Assembly (NCBI RefSeq): GCF_008369195.1
Contig: NZ_VOBC01000004.1
Coordinates: 329,998-393,997, forward strand
Reading direction: 5' to 3'
DNA: 64,000 bases
Origin: Sporosarcina sp. ANT_H38
GTDB taxonomy: Bacteria; Bacillota; Bacilli; Bacillales_A; Planococcaceae
Made by a program: the position numbers and the translations under genes. The notes below the pieces were generated by a model. That model was given only the letters and a program-made list of their open reading frames with translations, made no database searches and had not been told where the DNA came from. Positions 45,315 to 54,113 of the stretch are shown here, piece by piece (positions within the stretch are counted from its first letter, which is position 1; the number at the start of each line of letters is the position of its first letter).

Positions 45315-46070
45315 TTGGAAAAAACTGAAATGTTAAAGATAAATAAAAATTGTTGGGATTTAGTTGCTCCTAAATTTTTCGGAGTAGATTCGCTTCCTAA
45401 ATATGGACCCTTTACAGTTACAGAAGATGAAATTAATCTTTTCGATACTATAAAACATAGGAAAGTGCTTGAAATAGGTTGTGGGAGTGGGCATTCCCTT
45501 AAATATATGGAAGAAAACGGAGCTCAGGAACTTTGGGGTATTGATTTGTCTTCTTCACAAATTGAAATAGCTAAAGCCACATTAAAAGAACTTAAACCAA
45601 GGTTATTTTGTGCTGCGATGGAAGATGAAATTGGTATTCCAAAAGATCACTTTGATATTGTCTATTCTATTTATGCACTTGGCTGGACAATCGACCTTTC
45701 AAAAACATTAGAACTAATTTATTCATATTTAAAAAAAGACGGGAGCTTTATTTTCAGTTGGGAACATCCTATTTATCCTTATGTTAAATGTGAAAGTAAT
45801 TCATTGATTTTAAAAGGATCATATCAAAAAGAAGGTTATGAAGTTTGGGATTCTTTCAAAGGTGAAAATCTTCCTATAGTAATGCCAAGAAGGAAATTAA
45901 GTACATATATAAATAAATTAGTTGAAGCTGGATTTAAAATAGAAAAAGTAATTGAGGGTGAAGTATCCAGTGAATATGATGGTCAAAACGAGGATTTTTC
46001 TTCCAACTATTATTCACTTTATAAAACAAGAATAGTACCTAATACATTTATCATTAAGGCTAGAAAATAG
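45315..46070 (+). CDS. Class I SAM-dependent methyltransferase
   Basis: This 251-residue protein has the Rossmann motif I VLEIGCGSGHSLKYM (about residue 50), ELWGIDLSSSQI and IVYSIYALGWTIDL. The substrate is unknown. The gene is AT-rich compared with its neighbours and lies in a decayed region between repeats, which suggests acquisition. TTG at 45315 is preferred (AGGAG about 10 nt upstream). GTG 45306 and ATG 45330 are alternatives. Confidence 0.8.
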   Translation: MEKTEMLKINKNCWDLVAPKFFGVDSLPKYGPFTVTEDEINLFDTIKHRKVLEIGCGSGHSLKYMEENGAQELWGIDLSSSQIEIAKATLKELKPRLFCAAMEDEIGIPKDHFDIVYSIYALGWTIDLSKTLELIYSYLKKDGSFIFSWEHPIYPYVKCESNSLILKGSYQKEGYEVWDSFKGENLPIVMPRRKLSTYINKLVEAGFKIEKVIEGEVSSEYDGQNEDFSSNYYSLYKTRIVPNTFIIKARK

Positions 46071-46074
46071 TATT

Positions 46075-46281
46075 ATTTTGTAGCATGACAAACTGGCCGG
46101 TTAGTAATAGTGGGCTAAAATCCAATAGATCCATTAAGTAACTCGATTTCATAATGCGTATGTATATCTCAATCCATTTTTTCTTGTTCATATAGAATAC
46201 TTCGTTCATTACATTATCTTGATCACACGTCTGTTGATTAACCATTCGCATAAAAAACTGGTGAGAAGGATTTGATAACAT
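46075..46281 (-). pseudogene. Unrecognised coding-like fragment
   Basis: A minus-strand frame contains QQTCDQDNVMNEVFYMNKKK and a following amphipathic/hydrophobic stretch (SYLMDLLDFSPLLLTGQFVM). It has protein-like composition but no ribosome site and no known domain. It is probably the remains of a gene, and I cannot name the family. Confidence 0.35.
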
Positions 46282-46350
46282 CCATTTTCACTGGACCATC
46301 TTTGGAACGCTTTCGGCTAACTATTCATGACAGATTTACTGAGGGGTCCT

Positions 46351-46392
46351 AGTGTGGCTAGAAGTGACTCCGTCACTTCTAGCCACACTTTT
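46351..46392. terminator. Strong hairpin
   Basis: A 17-bp perfect stem, GTGTGGCTAGAAGTGAC with GTCACTTCTAGCCACAC, is followed by TTTTTTC. It could end a plus-strand transcript such as the methyltransferase mRNA. Confidence 0.8.
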
Positions 46393-46421
46393 TTCAGTAT
46401 TACTGTTACGAATCTTTCCCT

Positions 46422-46735
46422 GTTGCGCTCCTACAATGTTCAAGTGAAAAATGCGGTTGGTTTTGTAGAAAAGAATAGATGATTTTCTATAGAAAGTGTA
46501 AGTGCCCGAAGATGCAATTTCGGGCACTCTAGTACTTTGTACAATGTGTTCCTTGCTTACTTTTAGTGGAGATTATGCATCTAAACTTGTGTTGCCTATT
46601 AGAAAGTAACACTTCTCTAAAATAAAGAAAGAAAACACCATAGAGAAAGCATCAGCCGCCAAAATTGCATCTTTGGCGGCTTTTCTCCTGGTTAGAAGTC
46701 AGCTATTCTTTCGTCCCACAGAGCATTAGCACTCT
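46422..46735. repeat. M1 hairpin module, copy 2
   Basis: This roughly 310-bp module is about 85% identical by eye to the reverse complement of 59031-59342. It includes two hairpins: GTGCCCGAA...TTCGGGCAC (about 46501-46526), and GCCGCCAAA...TTTGGCGGC (about 46655-46680) followed by TTTTCT. No protein is supported. Confidence 0.8.
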
Positions 46736-46740
46736 GTGTA

Positions 46741-46905
46741 CTAATGTATTTGGAGCACGACGGATGAAGGACAAATATACGATTACCGAAAAAAACGTGT
46801 AAGGATGCGACAAAGTCGCATCCTTACACGTCAAGACATATCGATAATCGTACTAGAAGTCATTTAATCCAAGAGTGATCCAAAAGCACGACTATACAAA
46901 GTGTG
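46741..46905. repeat. M2 hairpin module, copy 2
   Basis: The outer arms are 46778-46789 and 46841-46852. The inner 15-bp perfect arms are 46797-46811 and 46815-46829 around AAA. It matches 690-865. Confidence 0.85.
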
Positions 46906-46967
46906 TCTTCCAGAAGCACTTGAATCACTCATTTCAGGGGTTTAATCCTTACCGTGGCTCTTCCCCA

Positions 46968-48512
46968 TCAGTCCTTCTTATAATCAATACTGTAAACATC
47001 ATGCCTTCTGTCTTTCAGTTGTTTAACCGTTCCGTCTTGACGCTGGCGTCGCAATATCTCTAGGTCAACATCCCCGATGAGCACCATTTCCAAATTGGCA
47101 TTTGTCTCGCCTACAATACCATCCCTGGCAAATTCGAAATCGGATGGCGCAAAAATAGCAGATTGTGCATATTGAATATCCATATTTGCAGTTTGCGGCA
47201 AGTTTCCGACTGTACCAGAAATTACTGTGTAAATTTGATTTTCAACGGCACGGGCTTGCGCACAATAACGGACACGGAGATACCCTTGGCGATCTTCCGT
47301 ACAAAATGGTGTAAAGATAATGTTAGCACCCATATCCGTCGCAATACGTGCTAATTCTGGGAATTCGATATCATAACAAATTTGGATTGCGATTTTCCCA
47401 CAGTCTGTATCGAATACGCGCACCGCATCTCCAGCACTGATTCCCCACCATTTTCGTTCGTTCGGCGTAATGTGTATTTTATATTGTTTTTCAATTGAAC
47501 CGTCACGACGGAACAAATATGAGATGTTGTAGATTTCTTCATTTTCTTCCTCGACAAAATGGGATCCACCAATGATATTCACGTTATAACGTACCGCGAG
47601 ATTCATGAACAGTTCAATATACTGTGGCGTATATTCTGTCATTTTACGCACCGCTTGACTCGGTGATGGTTCATTCAAAAAGGACATAAGCTGGGTCGTA
47701 AAGATTTCCGGGAATACGACGAAATCTGAGTTAGCATCAGACGCCACATCGACGAAGTATTCGCACTGATGAGCCATCTCTTCAAAGGAAGAAATCTTAC
47801 GCATTAAATATTGTACGACACAAATCCGTACTGGGTAGCTTGTCTTGAAATGACGCTTCGTGAGCGGTTTATAATCAACATTATTCCATTCCATCAAAGT
47901 AGCATATTTCTTAGACGCTTTATCATCCGGCAAATAGTTCGGATTAACTCGCATCAACGTAAAGTCATTCATTAACTGGAACGTCAGTACAGGATCATAG
48001 ATTTTATGGCGTGACACAGAATCTACATATTCACGCGGCGACATTTCGTCGGCAAACTTATGGTAGTTCGGGATCCGCCCACCAAGGATAATCGACTTCA
48101 AATTGAGCTCTCTTGCAAGTTCTTTACGTGCTTCATACAAACGCTGCCCGACTTTCATACGGCGGTAGCCAGGATGCACCATGACTTCGATGCCGTACAT
48201 ATTATAGCCGTCGGGATTATGGTTTGTAATATACCCTTCGTCTGTTACATCATCCCATGTATGACGATCGTCGTACTCGTCGAAGTTGATGATCAGACTT
48301 GAACACGAACCGATGATCTCCCCGTCTAATTCTGCAACCAGCTGTCCTTCCGGAAAAATCTCCAAATGACTTCTCAAATGACCTACTTCCCATGGTTCCA
48401 TTCCTGGAAAACACAATTCTTGCATACTTAAAAGTCTTTTTATATCATCAAAGTTCATCTGACGAATGACCATACTTATTTCAAACGTAGACAAATCAAA
48501 TTCTTCACTCAT
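46968..48512 (-). CDS. yhcX: Bifunctional GNAT acetyltransferase / carbon-nitrogen hydrolase (YhcX)
   Basis: This 514-residue fusion has an N-terminal GNAT domain (residues about 10-190, with the acetyl-CoA motif VHPGYRRMKVGQRLYEARKE). The C-terminal nitrilase-superfamily domain (about 220-505) has the catalytic Glu in DFVVFPEIFT, Lys in YKIHITPNERKWW and Cys in IQICYDIEFPE. Length and order match B. subtilis YhcX. ATG at 48512 follows AAGAGGTG. The amide substrate is unknown. Confidence 0.93.
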   Translation of the reverse strand: MSEEFDLSTFEISMVIRQMNFDDIKRLLSMQELCFPGMEPWEVGHLRSHLEIFPEGQLVAELDGEIIGSCSSLIINFDEYDDRHTWDDVTDEGYITNHNPDGYNMYGIEVMVHPGYRRMKVGQRLYEARKELARELNLKSIILGGRIPNYHKFADEMSPREYVDSVSRHKIYDPVLTFQLMNDFTLMRVNPNYLPDDKASKKYATLMEWNNVDYKPLTKRHFKTSYPVRICVVQYLMRKISSFEEMAHQCEYFVDVASDANSDFVVFPEIFTTQLMSFLNEPSPSQAVRKMTEYTPQYIELFMNLAVRYNVNIIGGSHFVEEENEEIYNISYLFRRDGSIEKQYKIHITPNERKWWGISAGDAVRVFDTDCGKIAIQICYDIEFPELARIATDMGANIIFTPFCTEDRQGYLRVRYCAQARAVENQIYTVISGTVGNLPQTANMDIQYAQSAIFAPSDFEFARDGIVGETNANLEMVLIGDVDLEILRRQRQDGTVKQLKDRRHDVYSIDYKKD

Positions 48513-48644
48513 CCGAAACACCTCTTCCCAACCTGTTACTCTCCATTATACCGCAGTGGCCTTACAGTTAATAATGTTTTACTTGTTTAATACGACACCC
48601 TATAATCAAATGTGTATGAAGTTAATCGAGCAGGAGATGATCGT

Positions 48645-49070
48645 ATGCAAAAACGACTGGAAAACAGTCTGATTCTTATTTGGACAGTTGCATTTGTCGC
48701 AACGCTCGGTTCGTTATACTTTTCGGAAGTACGCGGATATGAGCCCTGTACGCTCTGTTGGTACCAACGGATACTTATGTATCCCATCGTACTCATTTCA
48801 GGCGTCGCCCTGTTCCAAAAAAATGTACGAATTGCCTCGACTTTAGCTGTCTTCTCGATTGTTGGTGGAAGTATTTCACTCTATCATTATGGACTCCAAA
48901 AAATCACTTTTTTGAGTGAAAGTGCACCGGTTTGTGGGAATGTATCTTGCACTGGACAGTACATCAACTACCTTGGGTTTATCACAATTCCCTTCTTGGC
49001 ACTTACGGCATTTTTAATCATCTTAATAACAAGCCTTTTCATGATGAAATGGCAGAAGGAGTCGAAGTAA
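48645..49070 (+). CDS. bdbC: Thiol-disulfide oxidoreductase BdbC-like (DsbB family)
   Basis: This 141-residue, four-TM quinone-linked oxidase reoxidises a partner thiol oxidase. Its redox pairs are CTLCWYQR (residues about 37-40) and the extracellular CGNVSC pair near residue 98. ATG at 48645 follows AGGAG. The next gene, a membrane-anchored thioredoxin, starts 1 nt after its stop and is the likely partner. Confidence 0.92.
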   Translation: MQKRLENSLILIWTVAFVATLGSLYFSEVRGYEPCTLCWYQRILMYPIVLISGVALFQKNVRIASTLAVFSIVGGSISLYHYGLQKITFLSESAPVCGNVSCTGQYINYLGFITIPFLALTAFLIILITSLFMMKWQKESK

Positions 49071-49071
49071 C

Positions 49072-49551
49072 TTGAAAAAACTATTGATCATTGGCGGTAT
49101 CATTATCGCTATCTTCATCCTCATCATTGTCTTAACGAACCAATCGAACAATTCAAAGTTGAAGGATAATCCTTATGGAACGGACAACCTTTCTCAATCG
49201 ACGATTGCTTTGATTGGCAATGAAAACTACAGCAACATCGTCCAACCAGATGACCTGTTCAAAAAAATAGAAGCTGGTGACTCAGTAACGGCTTACTATT
49301 TCCACCCTGAATGTCAGTACTGCATGCAGATGACGCCTGTCATGATGCCTATTGCTACAGAAATGGACGTCAATGTACTGCAATATAACATGATGGAATA
49401 TGGGGATAAAGCCGGCATGAATACAGACTATAAAATTGAATCTTGGCCAGCACTTGTCCACTACAAAGATGGTAAAGAAGTAGGGCGGATGGTCGGCGCA
49501 CAGCCCGAAGAAAATATCCGTGCATTTTTCAATGAATTTGAAGGTAAATAA
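49072..49551 (+). CDS. Membrane-anchored thioredoxin-like protein
   Basis: This 159-residue protein has an uncleaved N-terminal anchor (LLIIGGIIIAIFILIIVLT) and an extracytoplasmic thioredoxin fold with the active site PECQYC and the cis-Pro segment ESWPALVHY. It probably works with BdbC in disulfide formation. TTG at 49072 follows AGAAGGAG. A BdbA/BdbD-like role is inferred from the pairing. Confidence 0.88.
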   Translation: MKKLLIIGGIIIAIFILIIVLTNQSNNSKLKDNPYGTDNLSQSTIALIGNENYSNIVQPDDLFKKIEAGDSVTAYYFHPECQYCMQMTPVMMPIATEMDVNVLQYNMMEYGDKAGMNTDYKIESWPALVHYKDGKEVGRMVGAQPEENIRAFFNEFEGK

Positions 49552-49603
49552 CAAAAGCGCAATCGCCTTAGATAATGGAACGCGACTGGAAGGAATGATT
49601 TGA

Positions 49604-50455
49604 ATGACGTTATTTCATTATAAAACATCAGAAGATAATATGACCGTTGAGTATTTACTCAAGGACAAATGGCAAGGTGGTAAAAAGACCGTTCACCTTA
49701 TGCGTATGGCCAAGAGTGTACTAGGTCAGGATGGCGAACCAGTGGATGATTGGCGCCTACCGCTTCCTGAAGGGACGGAATTAGTGTTCACTTTCCCTGA
49801 AGCAGCTTCAACATATATCTCAGATGAACAAGTTGAATTGACGGTACTTTTTGAAGACGAACATATCCTTGCAGTCGTAAAACCTGCTGGCATGTCAACA
49901 CATCCCGATGGTCCAAGGGACACAGGTACATTGATGAATGCTGTCATGGCACATATTAAAAAAAATGGCGGTGTCTACGCCGAGCATGTCCATCGTCTTG
50001 ATAAAGGAACTTCAGGTGCTGTTCTTATTGCAAAACATCCGATTGCGAAAGCACTCTTTGATCGCATGATTGAGAATAACGAAATCAAACGGAAATACAC
50101 TGCAGAAGTTGACGGTTACTTAAAAAGACCTAAAGGTACAATTAGACTTCCGATTGGAAAAGACCGTCATCATCCAGCCAAACGAATTGTTTCAATGTCT
50201 GGACAATCTGCTGTTACAAATTTCAGGCTTATTGAACGCAAAGATGAAACGTCAATCGTAGAAGCTGAACTAGAGACAGGCCGGACACACCAAATTCGTG
50301 TTCACTTATCACATCTTGGATACCCTGTTACAGGCGATACACTCTATGACGGTAGTGAAACAGAAGACGGTAATTATCGGTTAACTGCAACGACGTTATC
50401 GTTCATCCATCCATTTACAGAGAAACAGACGCTTATCGAAATGAGTACTATCTAA
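49604..50455 (+). CDS. RluA-family pseudouridine synthase (YhcT-like)
   Basis: This 283-residue protein has the catalytic signature VHRLDKGTSGAVLIAK (aspartate at about residue 131) and C-terminal GRTHQIRVHLSHLGYPVTGD. The target RNA is unknown. It has a short N-terminal region in place of a clear S4 domain. ATG at 49604 follows AAGGA. It has its own terminator. Confidence 0.92.
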   Translation: MTLFHYKTSEDNMTVEYLLKDKWQGGKKTVHLMRMAKSVLGQDGEPVDDWRLPLPEGTELVFTFPEAASTYISDEQVELTVLFEDEHILAVVKPAGMSTHPDGPRDTGTLMNAVMAHIKKNGGVYAEHVHRLDKGTSGAVLIAKHPIAKALFDRMIENNEIKRKYTAEVDGYLKRPKGTIRLPIGKDRHHPAKRIVSMSGQSAVTNFRLIERKDETSIVEAELETGRTHQIRVHLSHLGYPVTGDTLYDGSETEDGNYRLTATTLSFIHPFTEKQTLIEMSTI

Positions 50456-50456
50456 C

Positions 50457-50494
50457 AAATGCCCTGGAGAGTTGTATCTCCAGGGCATTTTTAT
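50457..50494. terminator. Bidirectional terminator
   Basis: AAATGCCCTGGAGA pairs with TCTCCAGGGCATTT and is followed by a T run. Confidence 0.9.
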
Positions 50495-50509
50495 TTTGTT
50501 CTTAAAACG

Positions 50510-51040
50510 CTAATCTACTTCTTTATCTTCAATATGGTCAAAAGTCAGATCATGTGCCTGCGTGAATAACTCTTTTGCACCCTGAAGTTCATATTTCACT
50601 AATTCGGATAACAGTTTCTGTTCTTCAATTATTTCTTGAATAGTACTGATGTCGCTTTGGCTTACTTTAATCGTACTTAGGATACTTTCAATTTTTGATG
50701 CAGTTACGAAACTAATTGAGACCCCTTTTTCAACGAGTTCAGCACCCTTCCTTATAGCTACAAGCGCCTGCTCGATTTCATCGCGATGGGAAGAAGTCAA
50801 CGCCTGGAAGTTTGCAGTACTATCGGATGCGCTTTCTGCAGTTTTTCGTACTTCTTGTGTAACAACTGCAGTCCCTTTACCAAGCTCACCAGCCCGTGCC
50901 GCCACAATTGGTGTATTCAATGCGAGCAAGTTTGTCTGCACTGCGCTATTTTCTATATCTAAATACGCCAATTTCAGACGATCCATTTCTTGTTGGAAAA
51001 TGTCGTCTCGGATACCTTTTCCATTTCCGAACATATCCAT
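50510..51040 (-). CDS. Soluble, truncated chemoreceptor-like signalling protein
   Basis: This 176-residue helical protein contains the hairpin tip of a methyl-accepting chemotaxis domain: QTNLLALNTPIVAARAGE, then GKGTAVVTQEVRKTAESA. It lacks membrane segments and a sensor domain. The consensus NAAIEAARAGE has become NTPIVAARAGE, so coupling to CheA/CheW may be altered. ATG at 51040 follows GGGAGG (5 nt). It may be a cytoplasmic scaffold or a degenerating receptor. Confidence 0.75.
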   Translation of the reverse strand: MDMFGNGKGIRDDIFQQEMDRLKLAYLDIENSAVQTNLLALNTPIVAARAGELGKGTAVVTQEVRKTAESASDSTANFQALTSSHRDEIEQALVAIRKGAELVEKGVSISFVTASKIESILSTIKVSQSDISTIQEIIEEQKLLSELVKYELQGAKELFTQAHDLTFDHIEDKEVD

Positions 51041-51168
51041 AAATTCCTCCCACATTCTTTTTCATCATACCAAAATATAGCTGTTTTCAATTTCAGTATT
51101 CACGATAAAAGTTGCAATACTACGCATAAAATAAAGACTTATGGGGACCCTTATGGACGTTGGCGATA

Positions 51169-51993
51169 TTAATACATATCCGGATTTGTTCCCGTTCGTT
51201 CATCTCTATTAAGCGAATTAATCAAGTTCATCTCTTCAGATAATAGTTCAAAATCGGCTACTTCACTATTTTCCCGAATTCGTTCAGGAGTCACTGATTT
51301 TGGAATGACAATAAGATTGTTTTGTAAATGCCAACGGATAATTACTTGTGCAGGTGTTTTACCGTATCGCTCACCGATTTGAAGAAGTGTCCGTTCTGCA
51401 AATAGTTTCCCACGTGCAAGCGGCGACCAAGATGTCACTGCAATGCCGTTCTCCTTGCAAAACGCGCGCAACGGTTCCTGCGTTAGATACGGGTGGAGTT
51501 CAATCTGGTTCACCATCGGCGCTACATTCGCTTTAACAAAGATTTTCTCTAGATGATAGGCATGATGATTGGAGACGCCTATGGTACGAATCAGTTTTTC
51601 ATCATATAGTCGTTCGATCGCTTTGTAAGTGTCGACATATTTATCTGATACAGGCCAATGTGTCAAATATAGATCCAAATAATCTAAGCCAAGTTTCTCC
51701 AATGAATTTTCGAATGCCCTAAGCGTCGCATCATAGCCTTGATCGGTATTCCAAACCTTCGATGTGATGAACAACTCTTCCCTCGAAACACCGGAATGAC
51801 GAACCGCTTCGCCTGTTTCGCTTTCATTCTCATAAATGGCTGCTGTATCAATTGCACGGTACCCAGTTTCTATTGCATATGTAATTGCTTCGACTGTTTG
51901 CTCGGGATCTATCATTTTGTAGACACCGAGACCTAATTGTGGCATTTTCACACCATTTGCAAGTTCAATTGTTCCCTTAAATAGTTTTGACAT
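51169..51993 (-). CDS. Aldo/keto reductase (YvgN/YtbE-like)
   Basis: This 274-residue NADPH-dependent TIM-barrel reductase has a catalytic tetrad visible as Asp in RAIDTAAIYENE (with Tyr), Lys in FITSKVWN and His in LDLYLTHWP. The NADPH motif is IPKSVTPERIRENSEVADF. Relatives reduce methylglyoxal and other aldehydes, and mgsA is encoded elsewhere in this window. ATG at 51993 follows AAAGGGG. Confidence 0.92.
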   Translation of the reverse strand: MSKLFKGTIELANGVKMPQLGLGVYKMIDPEQTVEAITYAIETGYRAIDTAAIYENESETGEAVRHSGVSREELFITSKVWNTDQGYDATLRAFENSLEKLGLDYLDLYLTHWPVSDKYVDTYKAIERLYDEKLIRTIGVSNHHAYHLEKIFVKANVAPMVNQIELHPYLTQEPLRAFCKENGIAVTSWSPLARGKLFAERTLLQIGERYGKTPAQVIIRWHLQNNLIVIPKSVTPERIRENSEVADFELLSEEMNLINSLNRDERTGTNPDMY

Positions 51994-52091
51994 AGTATAC
52001 TTCCCCTTTCGCCGCTTATATTTCCATTGTACAATCGGCATCCGAATATTACGAATTACCGGACTAGATTTCAGGGTTGAATTTTACCACA

Positions 52092-52136
52092 AAAACGAAT
52101 ATTATTGTAGATGCACTTCGTTTCGTTCGTATTTTG
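52092..52136 (+). promoter_or_regulatory. Candidate PurBox pair
   Basis: AAAACGAATATT (52092-) and, on the other strand, AAAATACGAACGA (52135 down to 52123) are inverted CGAA-centred boxes with about 18 nt between them. PurR in Bacillus binds inverted AWWWCCGAACWWT boxes 16-17 nt apart. The match is imperfect. Confidence 0.35.
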
Positions 52137-52150
52137 AGAGGAGAATTACA

Positions 52151-53452
52151 TTGTTTCATTTAAAAAAGAATAATACTACTGCAAAAACTGAAATATTAGC
52201 CGGAATGACTACTTTTTTGACAATGGCATATATCGTAATCGTCAATCCGATTATTCTTGCTGATGCAGGTGTACCATTCGAGCAAGTTTTCATTGCAACA
52301 ATTATCGCTGCTGTCGTTGGTACACTTTGGATGGCACTCTTCGCTAACTATCCAATTGCTATTGCGCCTGGGATGGGATTGAATGCCTATTTCACATCGG
52401 TTGTTCTCGCTTCTGACGGACAACTCGATTACATGACCGCTTTTTCTGCAGTATTTATAGCTGGACTATTATTCGTACTATTGTCCTTGACATCTTTCCG
52501 TGAAAAATTAATCGAATCTATTCCTGAAAGTTTAAAACTTGGAATTACTGCAGGAATAGGATTATTCATCGCTTTTATAGGTTTGCGCCTATCAGGAATT
52601 GTTGCTCCTCACGAATCAAATCTAGTTAAGCTTGGCGATCTCACTTCTCCACCTGTTTTGCTAGCATTATTCGGTCTTTTAGTAACGGTAATCCTTATGA
52701 CACTGAATGTCTACGGCTCGATTTTTATCGGAATGATACTGACTGGGATTATCGCAACAGTTACAGGTCAGCTCAAATTTGAAGGTGCCTTATGGAAACT
52801 GCCTCAATTGCCGGAAGGTATTCTTGTTTGGAATCCCATTACTGCATTTGGTGATGTCATTTCGCATGGTTTGTATGGCGTTGTCTTTGCATTCCTTATT
52901 GTTACCCTCTTCGATACGACCGGTACGATGATTGGGGTCGCGAAACAGGCTGGACTGATGAAAGGCAATAAGCTACCACGTGCACGTCAAGCATTGCTTG
53001 CAGATTCCGTTGCAACGGTCTTCGGATCCATGTTTGGAACGAGTCCAACATCAGCGTACGTCGAATCTTCATCCGGTGTTGCTGTAGGTGGCAGGACAGG
53101 ATTGACGACGCTGACTGTTGCTATTCTCTTTATTGGTGCAGCATTTTTCGGTCCGCTTGTCAGTACGTTGTCCAGTGTCTCTGCCATTACCGCTCCTGCT
53201 TTAATCATCGTCGGAAGCTTGATGATTGGCGTTGTCAAAGATATTGATTGGGATTCGTTTGATGAAGCATTCCCAGCCTTTCTTGTCATCTTGACAATGC
53301 CACTCACATCTAGCATTGCGACAGGAATCGCACTAGGTTTCATCACTTATCCATTATTAAAAGTTGTGAAAGGGAAAGGAAAACAAGTTCCTATCCTGCT
53401 CTATATTTTCGCAGTACTGTTCACCTACCAACTATTCTTTTTACCACATTAA
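52151..53452 (+). CDS. NCS2-family purine permease (PbuG/PbuO-like)
   Basis: This 433-residue membrane protein has 12-14 hydrophobic segments and the AzgA-type motifs AGMTTFLTMAYIVIVNP, APGMGLNAYF, TLFDTTGTMIGVA and GTSPTSAYVESSSGVA. It imports guanine, hypoxanthine or adenine with protons. TTG at 52151 follows GAGAGGAG. Candidate PurBoxes lie upstream. Confidence 0.93.
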   Translation: MFHLKKNNTTAKTEILAGMTTFLTMAYIVIVNPIILADAGVPFEQVFIATIIAAVVGTLWMALFANYPIAIAPGMGLNAYFTSVVLASDGQLDYMTAFSAVFIAGLLFVLLSLTSFREKLIESIPESLKLGITAGIGLFIAFIGLRLSGIVAPHESNLVKLGDLTSPPVLLALFGLLVTVILMTLNVYGSIFIGMILTGIIATVTGQLKFEGALWKLPQLPEGILVWNPITAFGDVISHGLYGVVFAFLIVTLFDTTGTMIGVAKQAGLMKGNKLPRARQALLADSVATVFGSMFGTSPTSAYVESSSGVAVGGRTGLTTLTVAILFIGAAFFGPLVSTLSSVSAITAPALIIVGSLMIGVVKDIDWDSFDEAFPAFLVILTMPLTSSIATGIALGFITYPLLKVVKGKGKQVPILLYIFAVLFTYQLFFLPH

Positions 53453-53492
53453 AAAAATGCCCTTCCGTTATTATTCGGAAGGGCATTTTTCA
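53452..53492. terminator. Bidirectional terminator
   Basis: AAATGCCCTTCCG pairs with CGGAAGGGCATTT. Confidence 0.9.
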
Positions 53493-53792
53493 TATATTTA
53501 TTCTACGTCTAGAGGTGATAGCTGACAAGACGAGCGCTCCTGCAGTTACTAGGTGCATGAACCAGCCGATGATCGGAATCGCACTCACTACGCTCGTCAC
53601 TAGACCTAGAATTGACGCTCCCTTGCCCTGCATGTCCCTGATTGATAGTAGTAATGTAATTGCATGTAAAACAAACATGACACCAAGTGCCGAATAACCG
53701 GAGCTTATGACAATGACTCCTCCAATGAGCGGAATTGCAAGAAAACCTTCCGCAATTGCCGTTACCCATTTCATTACTGTTGAATAATTCAT
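53490..53792 (-). CDS. Small four-TM membrane protein
   Basis: This 100-residue protein has four hydrophobic segments (residues about 8-28, 33-50, 58-75, 78-92) and a basic C terminus (SRRRINI). ATG follows TGGAGGAAATA. The family is not recognised. Confidence 0.7.
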   Translation of the reverse strand: MNYSTVMKWVTAIAEGFLAIPLIGGVIVISSGYSALGVMFVLHAITLLLSIRDMQGKGASILGLVTSVVSAIPIIGWFMHLVTAGALVLSAITSRRRINI

Positions 53793-53960
53793 CTATATTT
53801 CCTCCATATCATTTGAGCTATTGTGTTATATACGGACTAGCTAGCAGAAAGTTTCATTTTTCTCTGCTCTGTCATAACTTTTCTTGGCAGTCGTTTCAAT
53901 TCATTTAAAAATAGGGTATACTAAATTGAGCTACTAATGAATTTACAGGAGGTACCTATC

Positions 53961-54071
53961 ATGACAGTAATTCTGATTATAGGTGTGTGCTTTGCATTCC
54001 TATCTGCAATTTTCACAGGTGGATACGATGATAAACCCGGCAAGGTTAAGATACCTGGTCAAAGAAAATAA
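53961..54071 (+). CDS. 36-aa single-TM peptide
   Basis: The frame begins MTVILIIGVCFAFLSAIFTG and ends in a polar, lysine-rich tail (GYDDKPGKVKIPGQRK). It has an excellent ACAGGAGGT site 7 nt before ATG, and a terminator starts 8 nt after the stop, so it is likely real. Unrecognised; probably a membrane-anchored micropeptide. Confidence 0.65.
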   Translation: MTVILIIGVCFAFLSAIFTGGYDDKPGKVKIPGQRK

Positions 54072-54078
54072 TAACAAG

Positions 54079-54113
54079 TAAACGGGACATGCCTTCTGGC
54101 TGTCCCGTTCTTT
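54079..54113. terminator. Terminator between the 36-aa gene and trmL
   Basis: AAACGGGACA pairs with TGTCCCGTT, with flanking T and A tracts. Confidence 0.85.

Noticed and set aside
46336..46527. Short minus-strand frame similar to a frame at 59146-59364
   Set aside because: The similarity reflects the inverted M1 repeat copies; no start signals, and hairpins interrupt it.
53509..53769. Second minus-strand frame within the small membrane protein
   Set aside because: It is a shadow frame with cysteine/histidine-rich, unstructured sequence. The hydrophobic frame has the ribosome site.
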